A stretch of 64,000 nucleotides of DNA, taken from the NCBI RefSeq assembly GCF_003289955.1, contig NZ_QLZR01000001.1, positions 434,001-498,000 of the forward strand. The letters run 5' to 3'. Below, one piece after another: positions 31,869 through 43,623 of this stretch. A program made the translations under genes and the position numbers. The notes under the pieces were generated by a model that saw only the letters and a program-made list of their open reading frames with translations, was not told the origin of the DNA and searched no databases. Each line of letters begins with the position of its first letter. Position 1 is the stretch's first letter. Source of the DNA: Planococcus halotolerans. Lineage in GTDB: Bacteria; Bacillota; Bacilli; Bacillales_A; Planococcaceae.

Positions 31869-33497
31869 TTATTCGTAAATTCCCACACTGTCAAAGCCGT
31901 CTGCTGTGGCTGCAGCTTCTGCACTTCCTTCTCCGTAAAGATCAACTGCAGACTGGATAGCCGCTTTGCGTGCGTCACTGAAGTTTGAAGTCGGTGTCAG
32001 GTAAACAGTCAAAGTGCGATAAAAAATCTGTCCCAATTTTTCTTTTCCGATTTCTTCACCAATCAGGTAAGCCGCATGGTTGGTGATGGAAGAATTGATA
32101 TGCACGCCTCCATTATCGAGGGATCTTGGCAGATCATAGAATTCATCCATATGCGAAGGATACTTCCCTTCTCCATTCCCGTAAGGCACGTAATCTGCAT
32201 TCACCGGGTATTTGCTCGGATCACTCAAGCTGCGCAAGGAAACTCTTCCATCTTCCTTGGCATCCGGCCCCATGATATCCTCGCCGACTTCCCAATCGTC
32301 CGCGTCAACCAAAGTTCCGAAAATATCAGCAAACGACTCATTCAATGCGCCTGACTGGAAACGGTATTGAAGATTTGCCGAATTTGAAATAACACCGTGC
32401 GTCATTTCATGAGCCGCAACATCCAGTCCCGCTGACAATGGCACCATGAACAAACCGTCCCCGTCTCCATAGGTCATCTGCCGTCCATTCCAGAAAGCGT
32501 TATTGTAATTGTCGCCGTAATGAACATAGGAAATGATGGCCATTCCGTTGTCGTCCAGCGAGTTTCGGTCATGTTCATCATGGAAATATTCATAGACTTG
32601 TTCCGAATTATAATGTGCATCCACTCCAGGCCGCAGGTATTCATCTTTCCACGACGCACTGTGGTGTGTCATTATTTCTCCGTCATTTGCGTCAAAAGTA
32701 TAAATGCCCTCCAATCCTTCGTGTGATTCATCGGACAAGCTGAATACTGTACCTTGGCCAGATTGGTTCTCCTTTGTCGTATGTATTTTGCGCTGATCGC
32801 CCAATACACCGGTTCCCACGGATTGATGGATGTCATCTGCATGCATGATGGCATTATACTGATCGATCACTTCGCCGCTGTTTGCATTCACGAACACAAA
32901 CCAGTTACCCGGCTTTTCCCCAAGGAAATTGACATTCACTTTATAAGCTAAATGGTTTTCCCCATCGAACGGATAAACGACCAGTTCCGACACAGGATTA
33001 TACTCGAGCTGTTCCGGCGCTTCTACCGCTTTTTTGGCCGCCTGCACTGCTTTCATCACGCTTTCGGAAGGAGTGGTGTCAATCGCTTCTTCCTCTACTC
33101 CCGGGAAATGACTGCCGTTCACAGAGACCAGCTCATCGTTTTCACTGTAATGGACCACTACTTCAGCACCTTCCACAGGGACCCCGTTTATCGTTTGGCT
33201 GAAACGCACATGGGTCATGCCGAGCGAATCCTTTTCTGTCTCTTTTTGTTTCAGGTTTTTCTTCGGATTCTTCAATCCTGTTTTCTTCTCGTTTTCTTCC
33301 AGGTAATCAAGGGCGTTTGAAGCATTACTGGAAGTCCTCTTTTTCGCAAATTTCTCCTTTACAAAAATCGGGACATTCGCATTTTCATTCCACGTTTTAT
33401 CCGTTGGCTGCGCCAATACATTGGTGGCGGTAAATGAGCTGGCTACAAGAGCAGAAGATAAGATAACCGGTACAATAAATTTTTTCTTCAATTTCAT
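31869..33497 (-). CDS. Thermolysin-family neutral metalloprotease (bacillolysin)
   Basis: Secreted zinc endopeptidase precursor of 542 residues. Signal peptide MKLKKKFIVPVILSSALVAS; FTP and PepSY propeptide to about residue 230; catalytic M4 domain with zinc site AAHEMTHGV and the second Glu in ALNESFADIFG; C-terminal domain with DNGGVHINSSITNHAAYL. All catalytic elements are present. Single-gene transcript. The 376-base stretch upstream (33498-33873) holds only a degraded YolD tail and hairpins. Confidence 0.95.
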   Translation of the reverse strand: MKLKKKFIVPVILSSALVASSFTATNVLAQPTDKTWNENANVPIFVKEKFAKKRTSSNASNALDYLEENEKKTGLKNPKKNLKQKETEKDSLGMTHVRFSQTINGVPVEGAEVVVHYSENDELVSVNGSHFPGVEEEAIDTTPSESVMKAVQAAKKAVEAPEQLEYNPVSELVVYPFDGENHLAYKVNVNFLGEKPGNWFVFVNANSGEVIDQYNAIMHADDIHQSVGTGVLGDQRKIHTTKENQSGQGTVFSLSDESHEGLEGIYTFDANDGEIMTHHSASWKDEYLRPGVDAHYNSEQVYEYFHDEHDRNSLDDNGMAIISYVHYGDNYNNAFWNGRQMTYGDGDGLFMVPLSAGLDVAAHEMTHGVISNSANLQYRFQSGALNESFADIFGTLVDADDWEVGEDIMGPDAKEDGRVSLRSLSDPSKYPVNADYVPYGNGEGKYPSHMDEFYDLPRSLDNGGVHINSSITNHAAYLIGEEIGKEKLGQIFYRTLTVYLTPTSNFSDARKAAIQSAVDLYGEGSAEAAATADGFDSVGIYE

Positions 33498-33730
33498 TCC
33501 TCCCTCGCTTTGATAGCTTCAGTATAAGGAAGTGAAATTCAACTTACAATAATAAACAGATAATTATTTATATTTGAAATATTTTACCTATTAAAATACT
33601 TCGATAACCGAACCTTATTACTCAATGGTAAAAGAAGGAAATCAGAGAAATAGAAAATACTGGTATAAAAGGCTTACAGAACCTTTTCAAAAATATAAAG
33701 AAGGGATTGCCCAGCAGGCAGCCCTCCTGA

Positions 33731-33768
33731 TCGATTAACGTAACCCTTACAATCTCATCAAGCACTAT
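33731..33768 (-). pseudogene. Remnant of a YolD-like C-terminus
   Basis: The 38 bases are nearly the same as 34180-34217, the end of the YolD gene: codons for VLDEIV, one changed residue, VTLID. No start or upstream match is visible, so only the tail of a duplicated gene survives. Confidence 0.6.
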
Positions 33769-33814
33769 TTCACCTTCGGCTTACTGGATTGGTTAAATAA
33801 GATATAAAAATTTA

Positions 33815-33854
33815 AAAAGCTACCTCAAAGAAAGTTTATTCTCTGAAATAGCTT
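33815..33854 (-). terminator. Terminator after the HTH-like gene
   Basis: Minus strand AAGCTATTTCAGAG pairs imperfectly with CTTTGAGGTAGCTTTTT. Confidence 0.65.
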
Positions 33855-33873
33855 AATCTAAGCAAGAAAATAC

Positions 33874-34098
33874 TTAGACATTGGTGGAGACATATTTAGA
33901 TAGTTTAATTCCTTTACTGACTTCTGTGGCAAAAGAGGGCTTCACCTTTGAATGTGCCAAAATCCCTTTTACACTTAAATTATTTCTTTTTATCTCTTCT
34001 CCATACTTAATACCGAATAAATGAATATATGTTACTTTATATCCTTCTGGTGCGGATTTGTACATTTCTGATAAGATATCCCCTAAACGTTTTTCCAT
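33874..34098 (-). CDS. Small HTH-like protein
   Basis: 74 residues. The pattern VTYIHLFGIKYGEEI..NNLSVKGILAHSKV..SFATEVSKGIKLSKYV resembles a family of short HTH-like proteins found next to restriction genes and alone; I am not sure of the name. Likely DNA-binding. The ribosome site is weak. It has no restriction-gene neighbour here. Confidence 0.6.
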   Translation of the reverse strand: MEKRLGDILSEMYKSAPEGYKVTYIHLFGIKYGEEIKRNNLSVKGILAHSKVKPSFATEVSKGIKLSKYVSTNV

Positions 34099-34179
34099 GG
34101 CAATTCTCCTATTCTCTTATTTAATATCCCCCTTAGATTAATTCGATTATTAACTTATGTTCTCCTCCTTTAAGCTTAT

Positions 34180-34545
34180 CTAGTCGATCAACGTAACCCC
34201 CACAATCTCATCCAGCACCAGCCGCTCCCTCCCGAACGGACTTTCATAGACCAGTTCGCGTTGCGCCACATCGATGCGTTCGATAACTCCGCGATGCTTG
34301 AACAGCTGCTTGTCCCTCCAGGTCTCGATCAGCACTTCGCATTTCCGCTTCAAGGCGATATCGAGTTCCTCCTGGATCAGCTGCAGATCAAACTCATCGA
34401 GATCCGGTTTCGGCACCTGCTCATCTTCTGCGTACCATTCGCGCAGCATCTGGATATGCTCCGGCAGCATCAGCCCCTGCCATTTGATATTCCCCCGGTC
34501 TTTGATATCGCCCTGCATCTTGAATTGATTGTTCATCTTCTTCAC
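34180..34545 (-). CDS. YolD-like protein under SOS box
   Basis: 121 residues. Segment KDRGNIKWQGLMLPEHIQML is the YolD signature, with RKCEVLIETWRDKQLF and LVLDEIVGVTLID at the C-terminus. GTG 34545 follows AGGGGGTGG; ATG 34536 is a second choice. YolD proteins accompany Y-family polymerases (UvrX, YqjW) and are thought to act in translesion synthesis; no polymerase gene is adjacent here. The LexA-type box at 34569-34582 lies 24 nt upstream, so it is damage-inducible. Confidence 0.9.
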   Translation of the reverse strand: MKKMNNQFKMQGDIKDRGNIKWQGLMLPEHIQMLREWYAEDEQVPKPDLDEFDLQLIQEELDIALKRKCEVLIETWRDKQLFKHRGVIERIDVAQRELVYESPFGRERLVLDEIVGVTLID

Positions 34546-34568
34546 TGCGACCACCCCCTGTAAAAATA

Positions 34569-34582
34569 AGAACATTTGTTCT
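34569..34582 (-). promoter_or_regulatory. LexA/SOS box of the YolD gene
   Basis: AGAACATTTGTTCT, a match to GAAC-N4-GTTC, with extended symmetry AATAAGAAC and GTTCTTATT. Confidence 0.88.
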
Positions 34583-34693
34583 TATTCTATACCACATAAT
34601 AGAGTGCAGCAATCCTTTGGGGCAAATAAAGAACATCCTCTTATTCATTCCCAGAATTCTTATTCGAGCGTTGAGCAATATATTTTAGCAAAA

Positions 34694-34728
34694 CAAAAAC
34701 CCTCTTCCTGATTACGGAAGAGGGTTTT
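34694..34728 (-). terminator. Terminator overlapping the stop of the SOS gene at 34712
   Basis: Minus strand AAAACCCTCTTCC, loop GTAATCA, GGAAGAGGGTTTTTG. The left arm codes for the last residues (ENPLP) and the stop codon lies in the loop. Confidence 0.85.
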
Positions 34729-35092
34729 CCAATGACCCAGCCAATGACAAGTACATACTGATCAATTCTTCGGTTCGATTCCGTAATTGAAAATGCATAT
34801 ACTTCCGGTGGTCTTCATAGCCGTTGTAGTAAAACACATACTCTGTAAACAGATCATCTTTCTTGCCCTTAAGTATTCTAAACTGCTGTTTTTTCATATA
34901 AATTTTGGTGATTCTCAAATCGTTTTCAGCACATTTTATCGCTTGGTCAACCAGTTGCAGGTAAGGACGTTTTAATTTGAAAGGCATACTGTCAATTATT
35001 CCCCTGTCTTTATGTAAGATCGTGAGAACAAACGGCAGGTAAATCATATTCTCAAAATGAAGGATAAGGTCTTTCGACATTAAAGGAGTCAT
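34712..35092 (-). CDS. SOS-regulated protein of unknown function
   Basis: 126 residues: MTPLMSKDLILHFENM at the start, DRGIIDSMPFKLKRPYLQLV, LRITKIYMKKQQFRI and YYNGYEDHRKYMHFQLRNR. No membrane segment. I do not recognise a named family. ATG 35092 follows GGAGG; a longer frame to 35155 lies over the promoter and is rejected. The LexA-type box at 35112-35125 means it is damage-inducible, like its YolD neighbour; together they may be a translesion-repair pair without polymerase. Confidence 0.8.
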   Translation of the reverse strand: MTPLMSKDLILHFENMIYLPFVLTILHKDRGIIDSMPFKLKRPYLQLVDQAIKCAENDLRITKIYMKKQQFRILKGKKDDLFTEYVFYYNGYEDHRKYMHFQLRNRTEELISMYLSLAGSLENPLP

Positions 35093-35111
35093 GTAAAATC
35101 CTCCTATTACA

Positions 35112-35125
35112 AGAACGTTTGTTCT
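35112..35125 (-). promoter_or_regulatory. LexA/SOS box
   Basis: AGAACGTTTGTTCT, 20 nt before ATG 35092. A TATTAT -10-like sequence lies directly upstream (minus strand), so LexA would block the start of transcription. Confidence 0.88.
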
Positions 35126-35170
35126 TATAATATACCATATAAGTGCACGCGACAATCCTTTTTGCCAAAT

Positions 35171-35202
35171 TAAAAGCCCCTCAGCTGAAAATGAGTGGCT
35201 TT
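35171..35202. terminator. Hairpin between the amidase and SOS genes
   Basis: AAAAGCCCCTCA pairs with TGAGTGGCTTTT. It may end the amidase transcript. Confidence 0.65.
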
Positions 35203-35209
35203 TGGTCCT

Positions 35210-36190
35210 TTATTTCATAAAAATCTTGGCACCGGTCGACGGCGCAACATAAATATTCCGATAGCCTCTGCCCGTTTCAATCGTCGCAATATGCGCTTGC
35301 GGATAGCCCAGTATCTCATATTCCAGTCCTCCAAACTTTGCCGGCGTCAAACTCCAGTCGCTGTTCTTCGAAACCGGCGACACGTCCAGCCGGTACGTCT
35401 TCCACGTCTTCGCCGTTTTCGGCAATAAAACAAATTCCTTCATGGCGATTTGCCGGTTCGGCACCTTTTCAGCCGCTTCTTCTTTTGAAGCGGCTCCTTT
35501 TGCCTCACCCAGCTTAATGACCTGCCCGATCCGCAAAGCGCGGCTGTCGACGCCCGGATTCGCCGCCTCCAAATCCACCACGGAGATGCCGTCCATATTA
35601 TTCGCGATGTTCCAGAACGTATCGCCTTCCTGGATCGTATAAGTCGCCGGCACCGGTTTGACCAGCGCCTGCTGGTTCAGGAATTTGAAAGCCCCTTTAT
35701 AATCAAACACGCAGCAAGCTTTCCAGCTGTAGCCCGGCATCTCGTGATGCGATTTGTCTTCGCGGCCGGTGCCGTCCGCCACTAGCGCCGCCTGCAATTC
35801 ATCGATTGTCTCTTTAACAAAATCCCGCATGCGTTCATTGCGGTAATCCCCGGCCACGCAAATGCCAAGCGAATAATCATTGGCGTTTCCGACATGATAC
35901 GTGCGCCGGTCAAAATCATGCGCCCACACGATCCGCGCCCGTTTCCCGCGCGGCGTCTGGATCACATTTTTCGGCTCGATGATAATCGCATACGCAATCC
36001 CCGGCCAGCCGTTTGCTTCTATATGATAAGCCGCAAAACTCGCTGCATCGGAGCCCGCCAGATGCGACAGCGTCAGCGAATGATGCCAGACGCGGGTGGT
36101 GATCCGCTTACTCCGCGCGCCGTAATTCTGCTCCTTCGGAAGATGGCTGCGCATATCCATAACATTCGGCAATGCTAAAAAGTTCTTCAT
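35210..36190 (-). CDS. N-acetylmuramoyl-L-alanine amidase with LysM domain
   Basis: 326 residues. An amidase_2 (PGRP) fold with VWHHSLTLSHLAGSDA, SLGICVAGDYRNERM and HHEMPG, giving the zinc His ligands. A LysM domain follows around residue 200 (YTIQEGDTFWNIANNMDG), then a C-terminal region without a known name. No signal peptide is present, so export may need a holin-like route; it could be a prophage-derived or autolytic enzyme. ATG 36190 follows TGGAGG. Confidence 0.88.
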   Translation of the reverse strand: MKNFLALPNVMDMRSHLPKEQNYGARSKRITTRVWHHSLTLSHLAGSDAASFAAYHIEANGWPGIAYAIIIEPKNVIQTPRGKRARIVWAHDFDRRTYHVGNANDYSLGICVAGDYRNERMRDFVKETIDELQAALVADGTGREDKSHHEMPGYSWKACCVFDYKGAFKFLNQQALVKPVPATYTIQEGDTFWNIANNMDGISVVDLEAANPGVDSRALRIGQVIKLGEAKGAASKEEAAEKVPNRQIAMKEFVLLPKTAKTWKTYRLDVSPVSKNSDWSLTPAKFGGLEYEILGYPQAHIATIETGRGYRNIYVAPSTGAKIFMK

Positions 36191-36232
36191 AACTAACCTC
36201 CAAGTTTTTAGTTTAACCTTATGCTGCATTCC

Positions 36233-36682
36233 TTATGTCGTTTTCTTCCCTTTCCAGCCGTGCGGCCCCTTCGCCCAGCCGCCAATGACTGTTCCCATCG
36301 CCGACCTTACCGATTCGAACTCATAATCTTCCATTAAAAACAGCTGATTATGCAGCGGAATCAGCAATCCTTCCAAAATCAGCTTTTCGCGCAGCTTTAC
36401 ATACTTCTTTGGACATTTCGCCGTAGTCGACGCCGCAAACTTCGACCCTTTATGCACCACAAACTGCTCGCCGGCATAATAACCGGTGGCATCCGCTCCC
36501 CTTTTCGAGGTGATCGCCAAAATCTCCGGCAGCCCTTCTTCCTCCACCGCCATCAGCAGGAGCCCGGCATCGAACGGATCCAGTAATGTCTCTTCCCGTG
36601 TCGCTTCATCCAATTCAAAAAACTGATAAAGCTCGCCGTAATCCGGATGCGTGATTCGTTTTACAAACTGCGTTTTCGTCAT
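36233..36682 (-). CDS. DUF4357-like protein
   Basis: 149 residues. The C-terminal half (VVHKGSKFAASTTAKCPKKY, EDYEFESVRSAMGTVIGGWA) looks like DUF4357, a short domain found at the end of some nucleases and methyltransferases. The N-terminal half is unassigned. It lies 42 nt upstream of the amidase on the same strand and may be co-transcribed with it. Function unknown. Confidence 0.65.
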   Translation of the reverse strand: MTKTQFVKRITHPDYGELYQFFELDEATREETLLDPFDAGLLLMAVEEEGLPEILAITSKRGADATGYYAGEQFVVHKGSKFAASTTAKCPKKYVKLREKLILEGLLIPLHNQLFLMEDYEFESVRSAMGTVIGGWAKGPHGWKGKKTT

Positions 36683-36784
36683 TTTTTCATCTCCTTTGCA
36701 GGCAAGATTCCTAAAAAGGTGCCTATACTCCCTATATAGATAATTAGGCGATAATAGGATACTTTTTCTGCACTTTCATTGAAT

Positions 36785-36841
36785 AAAAAAAAGAGACCGA
36801 TTTGCACCCGCAGATAAAAATCTGCAGATGATTTCGGTCCC
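36785..36841 (-). terminator. Terminator after the second glpK
   Basis: Minus strand GGGACCGA ... TCGGTCTC with eight T; inner stem CTGCAGAT/ATCTGCGG. Confidence 0.8.
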
Positions 36842-36864
36842 CTGAATTCTATAGCCGGCGCTTA

Positions 36865-38448
<1,584 letters not shown>

Positions 38449-38523
38449 TTACTAAACTGAACGGCCAGCAGGAGAACGTCTATCTCCTTCTCTGTTTAAA
38501 GCAAAAAGCCCTGCAACACAAAA

Positions 38524-38585
38524 AAATTCACACTCAATGAAAGTTCTCCTTAAAAAAGAAGGACTCATTGATGTGCGAATCTCAG
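38524..38585 (-). terminator. Leader terminator of the second glpK (GlpP-type)
   Basis: ATTCGCAC pairs with GTGTGAAT and TCAATGA with TCATTGA around an AT-rich loop, followed by seven T. It lies between promoter and gene, so it works as an attenuator that GlpP would bypass. Confidence 0.8.
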
Positions 38586-38593
38586 GTCTCCAA

Positions 38594-38647
38594 CACAGCT
38601 CTTAACTTGTTGTCTTTAAAGTTACACGTAAAAGAAAGCGCTGTCAA
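38594..38647 (-). promoter_or_regulatory. Promoter, cre site and leader motif of the second glpK
   Basis: -35 TTGACA (38647-38642), 17 nt, -10 TAACTT (38624-38619). The CcpA-like cre TGACAGCGCTTTCT (38646-38633) covers the -35. The transcript start carries ACAAGTTAAGAGCTGTG (38611-38595), a motif shared with the glpF leader. Confidence 0.8.
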
Positions 38648-38724
38648 TCCCTGTTCTGAATATTTGAGCAAGCAAAAAGCAGCCAATTTTTCTTCGGCTG
38701 CTTCTTGTCTATATTTTATGCTGT

Positions 38725-40380
38725 TCACCCAACCGGATTCGTCGCTTCGTACAACAGCACATCCAATTCTGTTGTATAGCTTTGAATTTGCTGCTCTGTC
38801 CATCCAAAGCTTTCCGCCATATGTGCAATGGCCACTTCTTTGAAGGTGTACACAAACTGGATATCAAATAATAATGCTCCAGTCCGGCGGACGAAAAAGT
38901 CTACCGGTTTATAAGCCGCTTCATACTCCATCGCGTAACGGAGCATTGCAAATACCAATGGATCCAGACCTGCCTGTGCCGCTTCTTCGCGTCTGCCGGC
39001 GAACAATCCCAGCACCTGGTCGACATTGGCACCGTAACGGCTTGTCAGCATAGCAGCTGTTTCCTGGTTCAGTCCCATTGCCATCGCCTGCTGTTCGCGG
39101 TCAATGCGGAACGATTTGAATCCTTCCGACCCGCCGACTTCACCGCCGGAAATCGGCAGATGCTTCGTTGAGACTTTCGGGAAACGCAAATCTTGTTCTT
39201 TTCTTAATTGCTCCGTAACCAGGTCAATAATGCTTTCGCCCATTTTCCGGTAGCCGGTCAACTTGCCGCCAGCGATGGAAATCAACCCTGAATCTGAAAT
39301 GAAAATTTCGTCTTTACGTGATATTTCTGAAGGATCTTTGCCTTCCTCGTGGATAAGCGGACGCAATCCTGCCCAGCTCGATTCGATATCTTCCTCGCTG
39401 ATAGCCACTTCCGGGAACATGAAATCGATCGCGCGAAGTACATAATCACGGTCAGCACGTGTCATCGTCGGATGTGCAATGTCTGCTTTGTAAACGGTAT
39501 CCGTTGTACCGACGTACACTTTGCCTTCACGCGGAATAGCGAATGCCATCCGTCCGTCCGGCATATCGAAATAGATGGCCTGCTTCAGCGGGAAACGCTT
39601 GCCGTCGAAAATCAGGTGGATCCCTTTTGTCAGCTGCAGCGTTTTGCCTTTTTTCGAATGGTCTTTTTCCCGTAATGTATCGACCCATGGGCCGGCTGCA
39701 TTGACGATTCTTTTCGCAAAGATTTCATGGATGTCCCCGTTTGTCTGGTCTTCCATGCGGATGCCGACCGCTTTGCCGCCGTCATAGATGAAATCGACGA
39801 CTTTAGCGTAGTTTAATGCAAGAGCCCCTTTTTCAACTGCTTTTTTCATTACTTCAATGGTCAGGCGCGCATCATCTGTTTTGTATTCCACATAATAACC
39901 GCCGCCTCTCAAGCCCTCTTTTTTCAGTAAAGGTTCGCGCTTCAGCGTTTCTTTGCGGCTCAGCATTTTTCTGCGCTCTTCCCGTTTGACGCCCGCCAAA
40001 AAGTCATAGACGCGCAAGCCGACGTTCGTGCTCAACGGACCGAACGTACCGCCTTTGTAAAACGGCAGCAGCATCCATTCCGGCGTTGTCACGTGAGGGC
40101 CGTTTTCATAAACGATTTCACGTTCCTTGCCGACTTCAGCCACCATTTTCACTTCAAACTGTTTCAGGTAACGCAAACCGCCGTGCACCAATTTCGTTGA
40201 ACGGCTGCTGGTGCCCGCTGCGAAATCCTGCATTTCCACCACTGCCGTTTTGACGTCTCTGACACTCGCGTCCAAGGCGATACCGGCACCCGTAATCCCT
40301 CCGCCGATCACCAATAAATCCAAAGGTGCGTTTTTCATGGCACCGATTGTTTCGCTGCGTTTCAAACTTGAAAATTTCAT
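38725..40380 (-). CDS. glpD: Aerobic glycerol-3-phosphate dehydrogenase
   Basis: FAD enzyme oxidising glycerol 3-phosphate to dihydroxyacetone phosphate and passing electrons to the quinone pool; 551 residues. FAD-binding LLVIGGGITGAGIALDASVR near the start; catalytic/substrate segments SSRSTKLVHGGLRYLKQFE, VNAAGPWVDTLR, and ESSWAGLRPLIHEEGKDPSE. ATG 40380 is placed after GAGGAGAG. A leader terminator precedes it and a shared AAGTTAA motif occurs upstream. It lies between the two glpK copies. Confidence 0.96.
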   Translation of the reverse strand: MKFSSLKRSETIGAMKNAPLDLLVIGGGITGAGIALDASVRDVKTAVVEMQDFAAGTSSRSTKLVHGGLRYLKQFEVKMVAEVGKEREIVYENGPHVTTPEWMLLPFYKGGTFGPLSTNVGLRVYDFLAGVKREERRKMLSRKETLKREPLLKKEGLRGGGYYVEYKTDDARLTIEVMKKAVEKGALALNYAKVVDFIYDGGKAVGIRMEDQTNGDIHEIFAKRIVNAAGPWVDTLREKDHSKKGKTLQLTKGIHLIFDGKRFPLKQAIYFDMPDGRMAFAIPREGKVYVGTTDTVYKADIAHPTMTRADRDYVLRAIDFMFPEVAISEEDIESSWAGLRPLIHEEGKDPSEISRKDEIFISDSGLISIAGGKLTGYRKMGESIIDLVTEQLRKEQDLRFPKVSTKHLPISGGEVGGSEGFKSFRIDREQQAMAMGLNQETAAMLTSRYGANVDQVLGLFAGRREEAAQAGLDPLVFAMLRYAMEYEAAYKPVDFFVRRTGALLFDIQFVYTFKEVAIAHMAESFGWTEQQIQSYTTELDVLLYEATNPVG

Positions 40381-40442
40381 CAAAAATCTCTCCTCTTCCA
40401 TATATAAGATGCTCTATTCCGTTCTGTACCTGTAATCTCCAC

Positions 40443-40502
40443 AAAAAAGAGAGACCACGGCACAGCTGCAGAATTTCTTCTGCTGAACTGGCTTGGTCTC
40501 TC
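40443..40502 (-). terminator. Leader terminator of glpD (GlpP-type)
   Basis: GAGAGACCA pairs with TGGTCTCTC, with T-run, around an inner CAGCAGAAG/TTCTGCAGCTG stem. It stands 60 nt before the glpD ATG. Upstream (minus strand) is ACAAGTTAA (40531-40523), the common leader motif. Confidence 0.85.
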
Positions 40503-40540
40503 ATTATCTCCGGCCTGTGATATTAACTTGTAAAGTTGTT

Positions 40541-42061
<1,521 letters not shown>

Positions 42062-42895
42062 CTATGAAACCGTAGTTTCTTCTAATTGCTCTGCCTTCTG
42101 GCGGCTTGTTCTCAATTCTGCAACTGCAGCGGTCAATAAAACCGATAAGAAGACTGCGCTCAGTATCCAAAATGGCAATCCATATGCATTTGTAAATATG
42201 GCTTTGTAGAAAACGGCCCCGTAAATACCGCCAAAAACCGGTCCTACAATAGGAACCCAGGCATATGACCAGTCTGAATCGCCTTTACCGGGAATCGGCA
42301 ATAAGGCATGGGCAATTCTCGGCCCCAAATCACGCGCGGGGTTGATGGCATAGCCTGTCGTTCCGCCGAGCGACATGCCGATCGCGATGATCAGCGCACC
42401 GACGATCAATGGATTCAAGCCTTCTGTAAATTCGTTGGCTCCGATGAACAGGAGTCCCATGACCAAGACAGTGGTCCCGATAATTTCACTGACCAAATTG
42501 GAAAGCGGCCGGCGGATAGCGGGAATTGTCGCAAAAACAGCCAATTTTGTCGTCTTGTCTTCTGTCCGTGACCAATGCGGCAAATAATTGAAAAACACGA
42601 TGGCCGCACCAATAATGGCACCGATAATTTGAGCCGCTATGTAAACAGGAACTTTTGCCCAAGGCAATTCTCCAATAGATGCAAAACCGAGTGTAACAGC
42701 GGGGTTTAAATGTGCGCCGGAAAAATTCCCTACCGCATAGACGCCCATTGTCACAGCAAGCCCCCAGGCAATGGTAATCACAATCCAGCCGCTGTTCTCC
42801 GCTTTCGAATCTTTCAAAACGACACCGGCCACAACGCCGGCTCCAAAAATGATCAAAATCATCGTTCCGATCACTTCCGCTAAAAATTCAGTCAC
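42062..42895 (-). CDS. glpF: Glycerol uptake facilitator GlpF
   Basis: Aquaglyceroporin of 277 residues, six membrane segments. Two NPA loops: GAHLNPAVTLG and YAINPARDLGPR. GTG 42895 is preceded by GGAGGAG; the frame upstream overlaps the leader terminator and is rejected. First gene of glpF-glpK. Confidence 0.95.
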   Translation of the reverse strand: MTEFLAEVIGTMILIIFGAGVVAGVVLKDSKAENSGWIVITIAWGLAVTMGVYAVGNFSGAHLNPAVTLGFASIGELPWAKVPVYIAAQIIGAIIGAAIVFFNYLPHWSRTEDKTTKLAVFATIPAIRRPLSNLVSEIIGTTVLVMGLLFIGANEFTEGLNPLIVGALIIAIGMSLGGTTGYAINPARDLGPRIAHALLPIPGKGDSDWSYAWVPIVGPVFGGIYGAVFYKAIFTNAYGLPFWILSAVFLSVLLTAAVAELRTSRQKAEQLEETTVS

Positions 42896-42937
42896 AATAA
42901 TCTCCTCCAGGATAGTCAGTCCAGAACCCGAAAAACA

Positions 42938-42996
42938 CAAAAAAACCGCACGAAACGGACAAATTCCTCATCAGAATTTGTCCGTTACAGTGCGGG
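42938..42996 (-). terminator. Leader terminator of glpF (GlpP-type)
   Basis: CCGCAC pairs with GTGCGG and GGACAAATTC with GAATTTGTCC, followed by eight T. It stands about 40 nt before the glpF start. Confidence 0.88.
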
Positions 42997-43010
42997 TCTC
43001 CTCTTCTCTT

Positions 43011-43063
43011 ACACAGCTCTTAACTTGTCATTCTAATTTATCAGCTTTTGAAAGCGCGGTCAA
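43011..43063 (-). promoter_or_regulatory. Promoter, cre site and leader motif of glpF
   Basis: -35 TTGACC (43063-43058), 17 nt, -10 TAAATT (43040-43035). The cre-like TGACCGCGCTTTCA (43062-43049) overlaps the -35. The leader motif ACAAGTTAAGAGCTGTG (43028-43012) follows. Confidence 0.8.
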
Positions 43064-43077
43064 CACATCGTTCTCCG

Positions 43078-43623
43078 TCATAACTCCCACAGCTCGGAAT
43101 CTGATGTGGATACGGCTTTGGCTCCGCCGCTGTATGCCAGCTCAACGTCTTCCGCACTGCGGATCAGCCCTCCTGCAATGATCGGAATACCGGTCTTCTG
43201 GTGGACTTCCTCGATCACTGACGGAATGATCCCGGGCAATAATTCGATATAATCCGGTTTGACCTGGCCGATCAGCTTGATGTTATTCTCCAATGCATGG
43301 CTGTCCAGCAGGAACAGCCGCTGAATCGTCAGCAGGTTGTTCTTCTTCGCCAGCGTAATCACATTGCCACGTGTCGAAATGATGCCGTCCGGCTTGATCT
43401 CCCTTACCAGAAACTCCATACCATAAGCATCCGTCTTCAGCCCCTGGATCAGATCGGCATGAAGAATAACTTTTTTCCCCGCCTTTTTCGCGGTCCGCAC
43501 CAAAACCTGCAGCTGCGACAGCCGCACTTCCAGAAAAATAATATAGGGATGATGGCTTTCCAGCAAACGCTCAAAGTCCTTCATATTCCGCAAAACGGGC
43601 AAGACTCCCTGCAACTCCGGCAT
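43078..43623 (-). CDS. glpP: Glycerol uptake operon antiterminator GlpP
   Basis: RNA-binding antiterminator activated by glycerol 3-phosphate, 181 residues, TIM-barrel-like. Segments VILHADLIQGLKTDAYGMEF, KPDGIISTRGNVI and IPIIAGGLIRSAEDVELAY match B. subtilis GlpP. ATG 43623 follows GAGGAGG; the upstream 13 codons lack a site. Its product should open the three leader terminators at 38524, 40443 and 42938. Confidence 0.94.
   Translation of the reverse strand: MPELQGVLPVLRNMKDFERLLESHHPYIIFLEVRLSQLQVLVRTAKKAGKKVILHADLIQGLKTDAYGMEFLVREIKPDGIISTRGNVITLAKKNNLLTIQRLFLLDSHALENNIKLIGQVKPDYIELLPGIIPSVIEEVHQKTGIPIIAGGLIRSAEDVELAYSGGAKAVSTSDSELWEL

Noticed and set aside
34261-34563. 100-codon plus-strand frame
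   Set aside because: Antisense to the YolD gene, with no ribosome site.
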